The notes: a model not told the origin generated them from the letters alone. 64,000 nt of DNA from Polytrichum commune (GCA_950295325.1 OX485804.1:29078001-29142000); one strand, 5' to 3'; shown: positions 35,898 to 48,041, counted from the stretch's first letter. Translations and numbers: made by a program.

Positions 35898-36086
35898 ACA
35901 TGGAGTGAGTGTGCTTATTACGCTGAGCTTGGTAAAGAAATTCAAAATGAGTCCCTTCACTACAAGAGTAGCGGTTCCGTGCTAATGGTTCTCTTCCAAT
36001 GGCTAGGTTTATATTTTACTACAACAATAGATGTCCAGTCCATATTCATAGATTTTAAGCACATCTAGTGCAAAAGAACTACACTG

Positions 36087-36588
36087 TTTATGGTATTTAG
36101 TACCACACATACTATTTGCGAAGGGCCTAAACTAGATGCCTAGAGGTCTCAAAGTGTCACGTCTGCTAATTACCAAACTAATATTTTTTCGTCACCATAA
36201 CAAACTTTTCAAGTGAAAAGATATTTACACTATAACATTTAGTGTAACACAATTTTTGGATACTTGAGATGATAGTTTTGCGTTTTATTGTGCAAGAAGG
36301 AGATACTATAGAGCATGCTAATGAAAAATGACATGAGTTCACAATTTGAGTACGCCAAGTGTCATGTGTGTACATTTTAGTCAACTCGTAGACCATTGTG
36401 TACCATGGGCACACACCTCATAACACGTTTGAGCATACTCATGCCAAGATATTAGTATGTGCACTTGAACGCCAAGTGTCATGAGGTAACAATAGTAATA
36501 GAGTTGTTGATCATTAGTGTAACCTAGCACACGCCTCAAAAAAGGGTAAGTGACACCATTACACACGTGACACTAACTACCATAAACC
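36087..36588 (+). mobile_element. R7 MITE-like element, copy 2
   Basis: Ends GGTATTTAGTACCACA (left) and 'acgtgacactaactacc' (right), inverted relatives of copy 1 at 868-1224. The interior is longer, with an extra segment near 36400-36480. Confidence 0.6.
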
Positions 36589-37044
36589 ATGTAATGGTAA
36601 GGGACCGAGCTATTCCCGTAGTGCTTTGACCAATTGATTTTCCATCCTTCAATTCCAAGACCTCGGATTCAAGCACGGACGTCATAGTAAACTTGTTAAC
36701 ATGCCCACACTGAAATAAGCGACCGGCCCACAACAGTAGGAGAGTTTCCATCTTGAGAGGAGTTTTTGTCTTGCATGTAGTAAAGCGAAAGGGTGTAGTT
36801 ATAGTACATTACATCCAACGATGTTACTTGTGAGTAAGACAAGAAATCCTTACTAGTAGCAATACATTTCGGAAATAGATGAAATTTTCATATAAAAAAA
36901 AAAAAAACTCGTACTTTTGTAAAGAACCAACGACCAACCCTGGTGTGAGCATGGCATGAGTTGGCAAGAAGCAATGTAGTTTCAATTATCTCGTATATTA
37001 CATAGAATCGAACCCTACGATCTAATGGAGATGCTCGCACCTAT

Positions 37045-37140
37045 AAAACAGGCTGGGGCGAAACAACACGTACACTGGTTCCTTGGAGGCGAGGGTTTAG
37101 GCATCCAACAAGGAACGAGTGTATGCGTTGGTCCGTCCAA
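37045..37140 (+). repeat. R12 inverted repeat, right arm
   Basis: See 35797-35897. The 114-codon frame starting at 37025 runs through this arm and is not supported as a gene. Confidence 0.75.
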
Positions 37141-37855
37141 ATCTATAGAACACCCCTCCGGGGACCATCCCAATGGCACTCCAATGCAGTTGAAATCTGT
37201 TCCAACGTATTTGCCAAGAGCAGCTGCAATTCAATTTACGATCTTCATCTCGTGTCTAGAAATATCAAATATAGCTAAATTCGTTAATTTGGGACTTTTT
37301 CGGCATTTTGAGACAATTACAAATATAAGAACATGGATAAAATCACACAAATATTGGAGAATGTTGTAAGATGCAAATACTTTGAAACGGGTGTTCATAT
37401 CAAGAACCCAATTAAGAACTCATATCAAGATGGTTTAGGTAGAACGACCCAAACATTAGACCATGTTGTTGTGGTCCATATATTAATTTGAGACAAGAGA
37501 AAGTCTCAAATTAACGAATATAGTGATTTAATCTACTAAAGCATGAAGATTGCAGTGCAATTATTGCAAGGTCATCAGAAAATAAAATCTCCTTTTTGTT
37601 GTATTAATAGGATCATTCCAAGTACAACTTAACTCTTTTGAGGCAACGGACCTGACATTTTTCAGGTTCTATACACTTATTGCAAAAGTAAGTTGTTGTC
37701 TTTAGGCCAAAATGCAATTATTGTACGCTGGCCTTTCCACACTTTTCTGAGGATTAACAACCACCACAAGATTGTGAGGGTTTCAAACCCTGCCTGGAGT
37801 GAAATTAATATGAAATGAGGTCGTACTTCAAGTAATTAAGTAATTAAGCTCCAAC
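37141..37855. other. non-coding stretch
   Basis: No gene recognised. Confidence 0.4.
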
Positions 37856-38089
37856 CAGTGATCGGGGAAGTTTTTGGGCATACTAATCAGTTGATATCCT
37901 AGTGTTTGCAAGTCCAACCGGTTACATGTTGACATCCTTCGGTTTCCTTTATTAAATTGGGGTATATTCGTCTATAGATTCCTCTTAAATGATCGGTAAT
38001 TTTCCTGCAGTCTTGATGAACTTCAACCGCTTATTTCTCAAACTCAACCAGTTCATTTGTAACTAACTGCCGGTTCTCCCCGATCATTG
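37856..38089 (+). mobile_element. R3 hAT-type MITE, nearly intact
   Basis: Starts CAGTGATCGGGGAAGTTTTT and ends 'cggttctccccgatcattg', with clean inverted termini and all internal landmarks. The flanking octamers do not match, so the duplication has been lost or rearranged. Confidence 0.85.
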
Positions 38090-38559
38090 GCATGTATATG
38101 GGGTTGAGAATTGAAATCAAGATTCTTACATCTTCGCTACTTGACAGGAAAATTTACTGCAACCTCCTCCAGTTATCAAAATTGCGGCATTAATAAAGCT
38201 AACAGATCGAGGTTGATAACACAATTTAAAGCAGACAAAATCCTCTTTTTGTTTTGAAATTCAGGAGCACCATTTGGCAGTCAACTTTCATTATTATGAT
38301 CATAACAAATGCTTTGAATTTCTGTAGGAAGGAAAAAAAAAAAAAAAGTGATTAGCGTAACATACCTAGCTAGCTAGCTAGTAGCAGCCAAAGTGTTGAG
38401 ATTGTGATAAATATGCTAAATGTAGTCATCAAGGAAGGAATTAACTCTTTGTGCTCTGTTTGCTCTGTAACGAATTCTTGCCACATCACTCATTCCACAT
38501 ATTATATACCATTGTAGATGCATGTTCTGCAAAGCCCAACATTTTCCTTTCTAATTGCA

Positions 38560-38790
38560 CCCATACCCAGACCATGCCCATCAGCAGTGACCTATGCCCA
38601 CCCATAGCATGACATGTGCGCACCCATGCCCACCCATGCCCACCCGTGCTATTCAAATTGCGCCCATGTATTCAAAAATTATGTAATGTGTATTGTGTAA
38701 TTGTGCCCCACCCATGCCCGCCCATGAACAATAATATTGCACCCATGGGCATGGGTGGGTATGGGCATGGGCATGGGTATGGGCGCCCAA
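38560..38790. repeat. CCCATGCCCA-type repeats in inverted arrays
   Basis: The left part is rich in CCCATGCCCA / ACCCATGCCCACCC (38566-38720). The right part (38736-38785) has the complement, GGGCATGGGTGGGTATGGGC. The arms can pair around an AT-rich centre. Non-coding. Confidence 0.65.
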
Positions 38791-38987
38791 TGTAGAGCTC
38801 TGATGTTCTGATGACCTATAACATGAAATATGATAATAACAGATTAATTGTTGGGAACCGACGAAAATACAACCTTAATGCGAACTCGTGCAACTTTGAA
38901 GTCTGGCTTTGTATAAGCCTCTGAGCCCTCCCAATGTACTATCTTAAACAAGCTTTTCAAGGTTCTTTTGCACATCATTGGCATTAA

Positions 38988-39095
38988 GGTATTGAGGCTT
39001 TAAAGTAACACCTTCCCTTTGGTGATACTTGTTTTTAATCCTTACACCGTCAACAAGTGAATGCAATAGTGCCATCAAGTAAGGTATTGAGACCA
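38988..39095 (+). repeat. R9 dispersed repeat, copy 1
   Basis: Shares 'gtattgaggctt(t/c)aaagtaacacctt' and 'tcaacaagtgaatgcaatagtgccatc' with 63877-63985, same orientation. Confidence 0.6.
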
Positions 39096-39199
39096 TAAAG
39101 TGGTATTTTAAGAAACTTTTGTTATTTCAAGAAGGCTAAGTAGCTTGGGAATTTTTCAAAACAATTCCATATATTAGTGCATCCATAGAGAGTCTAACA

Positions 39200-39202
<3 letters not shown>

Positions 39203-39232
<30 letters not shown>

Positions 39233-39241
39233 TACATATAA
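39203..39241 (+). repeat. (CATA)n(CA)n microsatellite
   Basis: A mixed tract of CATA then CA dinucleotides, then CATA again. Confidence 0.85.
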
Positions 39242-39634
39242 AATTAAAAAATCATATGCAACCTACATAACATTACTCATCGATGTGGGCTTTTAGAATA
39301 TAACAATGAGATGATGTGAATTCAATCCAAATTTTAGTCTCCTGGTGCAACTTTTGAGCATACCATTGTTATATTTTGAGGGCCCACTGAATGAGAGTTG
39401 AATGTTGAGTAATGTCATGTACTAAAACCTTCAATGGTGTCTGAAGGAAAGAGCCTTACACTATCAACTAGGGGGTCTATATTGGTACTAGGTGGATTCC
39501 GAGGTAGTAAAAAGGCATTTAATATAGTAACTTCTTTTTTACAAACATACGTATATACTATTGAAATATAACAACAACCAATAAAATATGCCAAAGGTAT
39601 CTAGGTGTTATTTGAATACTTCTCTTAATCGGAT

Positions 39635-39835
39635 CCCTATGTTTGATTGGTATGTGGTTCGGTGAGGATCAAAGAGTAAACACCATAAACTTAAGACACA
39701 AGTTTAAAAGAGATTGGACTCGGTCTTTAAATATAATTAATTGCTCTACACTCAACAGTGAACACAATTGCAAGGACCTATACAATATTCATTTAACCAA
39801 TCAACAAACATGCACTTCCAATAACCAAAACTTAA
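39635..39835 (+). repeat. R10 dispersed repeat, copy 1
   Basis: Matches 46905-47100 in the same orientation: 'gattggtatgtggtt.ggtgaggatcaa', 'tttaaaagagattggact', 'aatcaacaaacatgca'. The open frame at 39643-39909 lies over this repeat and is not taken as a gene. Confidence 0.6.
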
Positions 39836-41465
39836 TCAGGGTAGGGTTGATTTTCAATCTTTTTTTGTATATGTTTCATCATAGATTTGCTAATCCAACA
39901 CAAGTGTAAATCTAATCAATAGAGTTTGGAGAACATGAAAAAAAAGAACCGAATTACACCCACAAACCTGAGCAAAAACTCAAGTTTGTCACCTAATTGT
40001 TACTTCATGTGGAACTTCAATTTGAAAATCTAGTGTTTGGCATAGCTTTAAGATAGACATGTCTAAATCCAACATAGAAATAATACGAACACCTACATTT
40101 AAGTGTAACATGGTTAGGTGTGGTTCTAACAATGAATTTAAAAAAAAACATGTGTTTAAAGAAGATTGGACTATGTGCTCATACACTAACCATTCTAAGT
40201 TCAATAGTTAAGATGATCAAGGAAACCTATATGACCACTTAATGAGCATGAAAATCTTTCACTTTGATAATGAATAATATAATCATATGAGCCCCAAATT
40301 ATTATATAACAAATTGCTACATGCATGGTTTAGATTTGTTAATCATCTCACACTTATTGTGTATTTCCTAGCCTACAAGAAGTGGGTGCAAAGAGGAAAG
40401 AATTCAATTAACACACATCTACCTTAACCCTTGATGTCCTATGTGAACATGATATGGTCATGACTAGTTCACTTTGACACCAATTCGGATGGTTTTTGGA
40501 TTGTTTCAACTACTCTTGTTGCTCATGTTTAGGTTTGCTATGTCCTGTCATGTGGATAATTTTGATTCAACAAGTATGTCTATTTTTGGATAAAGTCAAA
40601 CATGGGAGTGTCCTCTCAACTAGTTTACAATGGAACCGCTCCATGAATGCTTGCTCGACATTTGTCACCTTGGTGGTTTAGGGCAGCATATCCTAAACAT
40701 GCTTTTGCTATTGATCCCTATGTGCAAATGATTCCCAATTGTTATGAAAATTTGCATGACACTCAAACGCAACATATCTTAAACACCTAGTGTTTGAAAT
40801 TTAATTGGACATGTGTTGGTGGGTGTCAATCCATGTGGTAGGTGCGCAATTGTGGCATTGTTGCCTCAAATTGCAAATATTCATAAAATATTGGCTTCAA
40901 GATTTGTGAGTTGATTTGAGTAGGTATATTTCCCCTCTTATGAATGATGATAACATGATGTCATTTGGAGATAATCCGAGTGGGGGTTCGATCAACAAAC
41001 CAACCCCAATTTAAGTTCTAAATTGCTACCCCTCAAGACCACTATTGACATTCCTACTATAATCTCCTACATAACAAAACTTTAACGTTTAAAAATTGGA
41101 TTGTGAGTATTCACCTCTAATTACCAAACATCTATACAATTGAATTCGTCAAAAAAACTATAAATCTCCAGCTACGGTCGCTGAAATTGAGGTCACATTA
41201 TCTAGACAGATTTGAGGAAAGTCAGGGGTTAACCTCCTTTGAGATAAAATTCTAAGAAAAGGCAATAAAATACAGTGGTTTGACTCCCATGTAGAATCTT
41301 CAAATCAAATTGCAGCTGAAAACCAAGCCGGGAATTTGGCATCAACTCATGAACTACCAACCATTAGGTAAGCTAGCCTGCATAGAAGTTACAAATCTAC
41401 ATAATAAATTAGAGAGTATACTTAAAAAAATCTACGTAGAGTGTTAACCTCATGGGCCCATATAG
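39836..41465. other. non-coding stretch
   Basis: No gene recognised, though it lies directly downstream of a minus-strand gene remnant and could include its 3-prime flank. Confidence 0.4.
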
Positions 41466-41974
41466 TTATACTTTTGGAGGTATGCTTTGAGGAAAGTTGA
41501 ACACATTTTGGGGATCCCACATGTTTTTGGTTGTGACGAGAGCATCGAAGTTGCGCCCATAGTACACACGAAGAGGCATGTCCTGATTGATGTAGTTATG
41601 GTAGGCTTCGGGCGTTGCATATAGTCCACCCACACTTACTGAACCAGGCCACCAGTGAACGGTTCCTATCAGCAAGGGTCATATTTAAAGTTGGTTTAGC
41701 AAGTGAGAGCCACTGGATGTAACCAATGTTGGTACTCACCATTCACTGGTGGCCCGCACCAATAAGCGTGGGCATGCTAATACTTACACATGACACTCCA
41801 ATAGTCATCAATGAACGAGGTTTCTCGAGTACACATATCAATGGTGTTCACATTTGAGTAGGTCACCATCTGAATGCTTAAAAACGAGTTGCGGTGGCAA
41901 AACGCGGTGGTGTCACAAGCCACTTTGTTGATGTTGGATTGTGAACCGTAGAGGTCATATATAAAAGTATGCGC
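41466..41974 (-). pseudogene. BBE-like FAD oxidoreductase, C-terminal remnant (two exons)
   Basis: Berberine-bridge-enzyme-like proteins are secreted flavin oxidases acting on alkaloids, monolignols or oligosaccharides. The C-terminal BBE domain is readable. The upstream exon (41974-41788) gives FIYDLYGSQSNINKVA, then TAFCHRNSFLSIQMVTYS and DDYWSVM. It ends at a good donor, GTAAGTA (41787-41781). The last exon (about 41638-41466) gives EAYHNYINQDMPLRVYYG, NFDALVTTK and WDPQNVFNFPQSIPP before a TAA, matching the family's AYxNYxD...YYGxNFxxLVxxK...DPxNxFxxPQSIPP ending. The intervening sequence is mostly an R6 MITE (41629-41772). No N-terminal FAD-binding domain is found, and an R2 element begins 125 bp upstream, so this is a truncated gene. 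An intact parent elsewhere is likely. Confidence 0.8.
41629..41772. mobile_element. R6 MITE, copy 1, in BBE-like remnant
   Basis: A 144-bp element with long inverted termini: left CCCACACTTACTG...CCACCAGTGAACGG, right 'ccattcactggtggcc' ... 'aataagcgtggg'. The copy at 46466-46609 has exactly the same length. It lies at the edge of the last exon and its right arm reads into the coding frame. Confidence 0.85.
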
Positions 41975-41977
41975 TCA

Positions 41978-42014
41978 TATTGTTGTTGTTGTTGTTGTCG
42001 TCGTCGTCGTCGTA
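41978..42014 (+). repeat. (TTG)n(TCG)n trinucleotide repeat
   Basis: A run of GTT units passing directly into GTC units. Confidence 0.85.
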
Positions 42015-42098
42015 TGAATGGATGGCATGGCCATGGCAGTGATGCCCGTGTCTAAGAGCCCGGGAGTGTTCCCATAGATGGACTTGGCTTTGAATATG

Positions 42099-42612
42099 AG
42101 GGTCACTTCACACACGAACCAAGAGCCGTGACCATGAAATTGTGAGAGCCCAAAAGAAAGTGTCCAAAGGGCCATCCAAACACACCTCCAAAATCATGTA
42201 GTGTGCTCACAAATCCTCAAGTATAGTGTGAAGTCATATGTGACCGGGACACTCAACCAGATGTTATATTTCAATAAAATTTCTATTCATGCAAGTCCTC
42301 ACACATGATAAAATAGAATAAATTAAACCAACAGTTGTGAGCGTTTGGAGTGCCATATTCTCCTGGATTTGTCTTAGGCCTACCTCCAAGAGGTGGTTTT
42401 TGAAAATAGTCCAAGTGACCATGAAACATGATCCATTCGATGCCATGTAGGAATCCATGTAGACTTTACATCCATCTTGCATTCACATACTCCGTTGGTC
42501 CCTCAAGCATAGTGTGAAGTAGCGATCTTGGACCGGCTCCGCCGTTTCCACCAATGAGAGTGCTTGAAATGTAATAGTCGCGGGCTCTCAGTCTCGTGTG
42601 TGAAGTGGCCCT
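42099..42612 (+). mobile_element. R2 element, copy 8
   Basis: A 514-bp copy with left end AGGGTCACTTCACACACGAA and right end 'tcgtgtgtgaagtggccct'. Closest to 3412-3920. Provides an empty-site reference for the R3 insertion at 33573. Confidence 0.85.
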
Positions 42613-42973
42613 AAGGGGGGGAACAATATGTGGTTGTTGAGGACAATATTGGGGTTGGTGGATGCATCATAGCCCCAGGACAAGCAACTTGTGCCAATGT
42701 TTTCAATTTTTTTTCAATTTTTTTTAAAAAAAGGTGGCCATATAAACCAAACCGTGGGAATATTATTTTTAGCACTTCTTTCACCCTGTTAACAACTTTC
42801 TGGTCTTGTACAAATTTTTGATAGAGCCACCTTGACCACATGCTAGGTAGGAAGACTGGATATTAACTTACATTGACATGTATCCATGGTGAGCCTGTGT
42901 GGTGCCGCATCGGACATTAAAAGGTTTGAGAAAAGGTTTGACAGATTCGACTTCCTTCCCAAGTAGGCCCCCT
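42613..42973. other. non-coding stretch
   Basis: Starts with a G-run and includes an oligo-T/A tract at 42707-42731. No gene. Confidence 0.4.
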
Positions 42974-43158
42974 CAGGGCTCAAGGAGTACGGGCGGTTAC
43001 TTACATATGAACTGGTTGAAATTGGAGACTTCAAGAGAATTATCGATTGTTTTCGAGGAATCTATACAAGAGTATTCCTCAAATGAATGAAAGCAAAACC
43101 GGAACATGTCGACATGTAACCAGATGGGATTTAAAATCACTAGGATCTTGACTGACTA

Positions 43159-46100
43159 AGGTAGGGGGTGCTTAAACCAACACTTTAAGCTATTGCACAT
43201 ACATATGGCTATGTGGTTGAATTATAAAATATATATTCATATTAGCCTTTGGGCTAAACATAGGTATCAAGAAAGGAAATAGATTTTTGGTCTCAATTGA
43301 ATGTTTGATGAATATTCAAAGTCAAAACTACTAGCTTCTTTAGAAGCAATCCACAGGTCCCATGTATGGCAACCTCGCATATGATGAGGACCCCCACCTT
43401 TATTGCCTAGAACCAACACAACATTGTTGGGCACTAGACCGAAATTACATCAAAGTCCAAGTAGTAACGGTACGCAAAGCCACACGGCTACCTCCATGAT
43501 CCCACCCAATTTGCTTGCAAAACCATCACCTTGCATCCCGGGAACCGACCGTTTTGTGCTTGGTGTCGAGGTCACCTTCAAACCCCCAGCAAACTTAGAC
43601 GGTGTAACCCGCTGCTGACCGGTTTACATGGACACTACACTTATCTAAATTAACTTTTGAAGGTGTTTCCTCTTGGATAAATCTCTAAGGAGAAAGTAGC
43701 CTAAGCTTTCAAGCTTATGTTCCCCGAAATCCTAATGTTGAGGTTAAGTGTTATGAATGAAGAGAGTGCTCTTTTGTAATCAATAACAACATTCTTCCAT
43801 TCATTTATAAATCCTCAACCAAAGTTCACAATCACATTACTTTGAGAGTTTTCATTTAACAATTTATTGCAATGCCTTCAAAGTGGAAGTTGACTACTTG
43901 ATGGTCTTTAATTTCTTCTTTTCTCGAATGATGGCTTTGAAATCCTCTTAATGTCTTCATTCTTCTAAAGTTCCCTTTTGTCTGGTTTTCCTTTGTATTC
44001 TCTACTCATGAGAGTTTAGTTCTTCATTCTTGAATATCTCTAAATTCCTAGGAAGGATCTTCTCTAATCTTCCTATTCTCTTGAGTGCTTTGGTCTTGGA
44101 TTCCTTACGCAATCTTCTTTGTCTTCACGATGAGCTTCGGATTTTGTCAATCTCTTAGCATCTTCACTTTTGATATCTTGACATCTCCTTAGACCCAAAA
44201 GGTATCTTAGATCTTGGTTAGAAAGTTCGTTTAAACCTTTAGTCCTCAAAAGGGCTTCAAACTTGCGGTCTTAGTCTCGGGCTTGCGGTCCTCTGGTCCC
44301 GAGGGCCCTCAGTCTCCCTGAATTGAAAAAAAAAAGCTTTTAATGTCTTCAAGTCTTTTCTTGTAGTACTGGATTTCGTAAACTCTTGAAAAGACCTTCA
44401 AATCCTAAAGTCCTCTCGGCCTCTGGTACCGTGGTCCTTCAGTCGCGCGGGCCCTCAGATTTTAAGACCGGCGTCGCGCCTCCGCGATTCTTCGAACTCG
44501 TTTGTTGCGGATCTTAATTTAAAGACCGGCTCCGATCAATTCCCTGGACCTTCGGTCTCGTGGGCCTTCAAGGTCGCGGGCCTTCAGCAACTTGGGCTCC
44601 CAGTTTCCCAAACTTTAGTCTTCTTACTCAAAACCGTCCATCTTTAAATATCTTCAAGTATCTCTAAGTCTTCGTCTTCGTCTACGCAGTCTCGCGGTCA
44701 CTCAGCCGCGGGCCTCCAGTCTTCGCGGCTCTCGGCTCTCGGCTACCAACTGGTCCTTATACTCGAAGTCTTTCGACTTCGAGTACCTTCAAAATATCTC
44801 GGAATCTTTGATCGTCGTTCTCGCGTTTCGTGGTCTCGCGGGCCCTCAAGGACACGAGCTTTCGACTTGAAGATCGAAGAAGACGAACTTGCGGACCTTT
44901 AAGCAAGGCCGGCTTCGTTCGATGTTGCGGACCTTTAATCAAGGCCGGCTTCGATGACGCTCACGTAGGAATGTTGGAAATGAATAATGAGGTGCTATAG
45001 GGGTCCGTAGTGCCCCTTTATATAGGTTTTGAAATCTTAAAATTGGTTGAATTAGCGGTTAGGTGTGGCCCCCTAATGCCAAATGTCTAAATAGGCTAAT
45101 TTTAGTCTGAATTAGGGCTGCAGTCTAAATTTAGGTCTACCGGATCTATTTACAGTAACCGCACGTGTTAAATATAGATGTTCTTGTGAGGTGGATTGTT
45201 TAAAGTTCTTCTTCCTTCCTAGATGTGCCTAGGTGTGTTCGGTTACCATCCATGAGTCATTCATTCACAATTTCATCCTTCATTGCTAGATGGTCAAGGC
45301 GGTTAATGTCATCCAAGGGATTTTCATCCCTTGGCTTGGTCCTTCACCCACATCCCTTTGAGTGTTAACTAAATGTTCACTAACGTAACTAGGTTGCTAA
45401 CTCTAGTAACTAATGCCCTTTACTTATCATCCAAAATGGCAACCACGTTACTCCTTAATCATTACGAGAACTTAAACCTATCCTACGAATGTGTACATCC
45501 GTTCCCCATGGTTGATGCTCGTTCCCAACGGTGTCTTGTCCGTTCCCGCCGGCCTCGCCATCGTTCCCGCCGTCTAAGTACGTTCCCGGGTCACCTCCGT
45601 TTCCGGCCACGTGGCCGACGCCCGTTGGTCCACCTCCCATTTAAGGTTCAGTGCCGCTTCGTCATCCCCCCAGTCCCGGTCGTCTCCTCTCCCAGTTACC
45701 CGGGTCTTGACCTGTCTCCTTGCCCTGCTTACTGCCTCCTACCGCAGATACCCGGCACCCGGTCCTAGCTCCCGTTCGCTTCCGATTCCTCGTCTCCGAC
45801 GCTCTCTCTCTCTCTCTCTCTCTCCTAAGTCCTCTGTGTTCGCAGCTAACGGCCATCACCGAATCTCTTGCTGCCGCAGGGGTGTACACTTGGTGGGCCT
45901 ACCTCCTTGGCGTTGTGAATAAAATGACTCGAATAGGCACTGACAAGCCACCCTAATCCCACCTTGAACCAACCCGAGATAGAGTGAAGCCCATTACCTA
46001 CCCTACATGAAGGTAGTGGAGGCTGCTATGAGGTGGCACCACTAATGACACCTAAAACCATCACTCCAGGGGCCCAAACACTCCTACACCGTTGGGTATA

Positions 46101-46185
46101 GTTCAAGGTTGTAGAGTGCTAGCAACTAGGAGGCATTTATAGGTGTTGATTTTGGATGGGGTGTTGGTTTAAACACCCTCTACCT
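43159..46185 (+). mobile_element. R5 TA-target element, copy B, split by LTR
   Basis: Left end AGGTAGGGGGTGCTTAAACC and right end 'ttaaacaccctctacct', flanked by TA. Without the 2.3-kb insert its length is about 700 bp, like the other two copies. The join ('gcttggtg' to 'ggcctacctccttgg') matches the uninterrupted R5. Confidence 0.9.
43564..45888 (-). mobile_element. large solo LTR (2325 bp) inside R5
   Basis: Begins TGTCGAGGTCACC and ends GGGGTGTACA (TG...CA), flanked by CTTGG at 43559-43563 and 45889-45893, a typical 5-bp LTR-element duplication. No coding domain inside. A minus-strand TATATAAAGGGGCAC (about 45023-45009) looks like the promoter TATA box, so the LTR probably reads minus. 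It holds GC-rich repeated phrases ('cgcgggccctcag', a duplicated 'aaggccggcttcg') and a (CT)n tract at 45801-45824. The open frames at 44757-45956 are shadows within it. Confidence 0.8.
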
Positions 46186-46211
46186 TATGCCCAAACGCTT
46201 CCCGGGCACTT

Positions 46212-46465
46212 CCCGACCCCCTCGAGCCCGAGAGGTAAATGTTGAAAGAGGCAGGTATGTCCGAGGGAACATTCAGTACCCGCTTTTGGAAAGCCTTGAG
46301 ATTTCGAAACTCCAAGCCCGTGTTGTTCTAGAAGTATCTAAAGTGGGTCACCGGGAAAGGCACATCGTGCACTCGGAAAGTGAAGCATGTCACAAATCAT
46401 GCGAGTGAACGTTCCATAAACTATGTGTAAATATGATGTTGGTCATGGATGCCGTTCATAGCATG
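46212..46465. other. short spacer, no gene recognised
   Basis: The frame at 46187-46408 starts inside R3. The rest (GKV-type, basic) shows no domain that I recognise. Confidence 0.35.
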
Positions 46466-46609
46466 CCCACACTTATTGGCGTGGGTGACCAGTGAATGGC
46501 TCCTACCAACAGAGGCCGTTTTTAATTCCAATTCGGCCAGTGAGAACCACTGGAGGTGACCGGTGTTGGTAGAACCTGTTCATTGGTGGGTCCCACCAGT
46601 AGGTGTGGG
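46466..46609. mobile_element. R6 MITE, copy 2
   Basis: 144 bp with inverted ends CCCACACTTATTGG...ACCAGTGAATGG and 'ttcattggtgggtcccacc' ... 'aggtgtggg'. Same length as 41629-41772. Confidence 0.85.
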
Positions 46610-46904
46610 TGGGCTTGGGATTGTCACCTTGCCAACTATCCAAAGTGCATATAATAATAGCCCTAGCCTCTAGCCAAACCCATGAGTGATGTTTGAGTTG
46701 CTTTGTCATAGGTCGGTTGTGTGAAACCACTCATGTCCACGACTAGCACCCCATCTCGACCACCTGCCATAGCACTCTTGAGCATGTGTAAGAACGTTCC
46801 CTTTCTATTCTAGCTTTAAGAATATAATCTCAGTATTCCTACTCTCCTTGCATACATACATAAGGTATGTGGATCTTCTTGGTTGCTTTTCTTAGTTGGA
46901 CGCT

Positions 46905-47100
46905 TGTATCTGATTGGTGTGTGGTTAGGTGAGGATCAACAAACAAACAACATAAAAGTCACATGTTTAAAAGAGATTAGACTACGTTTTCAAAATTCAT
47001 TAACTACACCACACTCAGTAATTGGAAAGAAATAAAAATAAATGGGAGGGCCTACGTATGTAATCAACGAATCAACAAATATGCAATTCTGGTAACCGTA
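46905..47100 (+). repeat. R10 dispersed repeat, copy 2
   Basis: See 39635-39835 for shared blocks. Confidence 0.6.
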
Positions 47101-47496
47101 GTAACTAAATATGACACACCCGAGTCTTTTTGTTTTTTTATTCCCTCATTCTTGCACATGCACTCTTCTTGAAGCATGTTGTCCCAAAAACCTAGCCATT
47201 GGCTGGCACGCTTATGATTTATGCTCGATCATATGTGCTCAATATTCAAATGACGATGCCGGAATTCGAAAGCTCCCCTACTTTTTGCAAAACCCGGTTC
47301 TTCACCTAGCAGTATGGAAACCCAAAAAACAACCTCCTAGAATGAACTCCCCATGCAAAGTGAACCCAACCTGTAGAGCTGTTGGCGATCATGTATGTTC
47401 AGGTGTCACTTTGATTTGATTACCCTCGCCCTAACTTAGCCGTTTGCAATCCACATTGTCTCCTCCACTTCTGTGAATCCAAAGATGTTGGATCTA
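47101..47496. other. non-coding stretch
   Basis: A plus-strand frame (47111-47419) has no recognisable domain. Confidence 0.35.
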
Positions 47497-47984
47497 AAGC
47501 GTCCAGGGAGATTGTGGGGCATGCATAAGAGCATCCTCAGCCCATTCTCTGTACTCGCTCCCGGCAGCCCCATTTGCAAGGAGCCCTGCGAATGGGAGGG
47601 CGGAAGAGGCGGGAGGGGGGTCCAGCCCTGCGCCCGGCAAGCGCCCCCGGCACACAGTTGACCTTGCCACGCAGGCAGGCAGGTCGGAGCGGGCAGCCAG
47701 GTGGATCCTGGGTTTAGCAGATAGGGTTCTCTGCCAGTACAGTAGCGGGAGGACAAATTCTCACGTCAAACTCGAAAAAAGTGCCGAGAGCGGGAGTACT
47801 TTTGACGGGACCCGCTCCATAACGGGACGGGTAGCGAGGCCGTTGGCCCGAACCCCGGGCTCACTAATCCCGGCAGTTACCGTTGCCGAGAGAACGGGTC
47901 GTCCGACTGAGGATGCTCCAATAGCTCAAAATCCGAGTGTTTTCCAAGTCCAGCCGCTTACATCTTGTGACCTTCCCATCTTCT

Positions 47985-48041
<57 letters not shown>

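Larger units (their letters stand above)
42974..46211 (-). mobile_element. R3 hAT-type MITE split by R5 (three-layer nest)
   Basis: R3 in minus orientation. The left part is 42974-43158 ('ttacatatgaactggttgaa', 'cgacatgtaaccagatggga', 'ggatcttgactgacTA'). After R5 it resumes at 46186 with 'TAtgcccaaacgcttcccgggcact'. The break falls at the same TA as in the 4554-5480 copy. Confidence 0.8.

Noticed and set aside
36990-37025. Minus-strand GGTTCGATTC resembling a tRNA B box
   Set aside because: No A box at suitable distance and no cloverleaf; a chance match.
38560-38790. CCCATGCCCA arrays as a telomere-like or centromeric satellite
   Set aside because: Too short and irregular, and the arms are inverted; reported only as a local repeat.
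45373-45956. Overlapping frames of 103-131 codons on both strands
   Set aside because: They lie in the non-coding solo LTR and show low-complexity Arg/Ser/Pro composition from GC-rich and CT-repeat DNA.
47473-47756. GC-rich frames as a gene or rRNA fragment
   Set aside because: They lie within a 390-bp inverted-repeat element inserted in R3; no rRNA signature seen.
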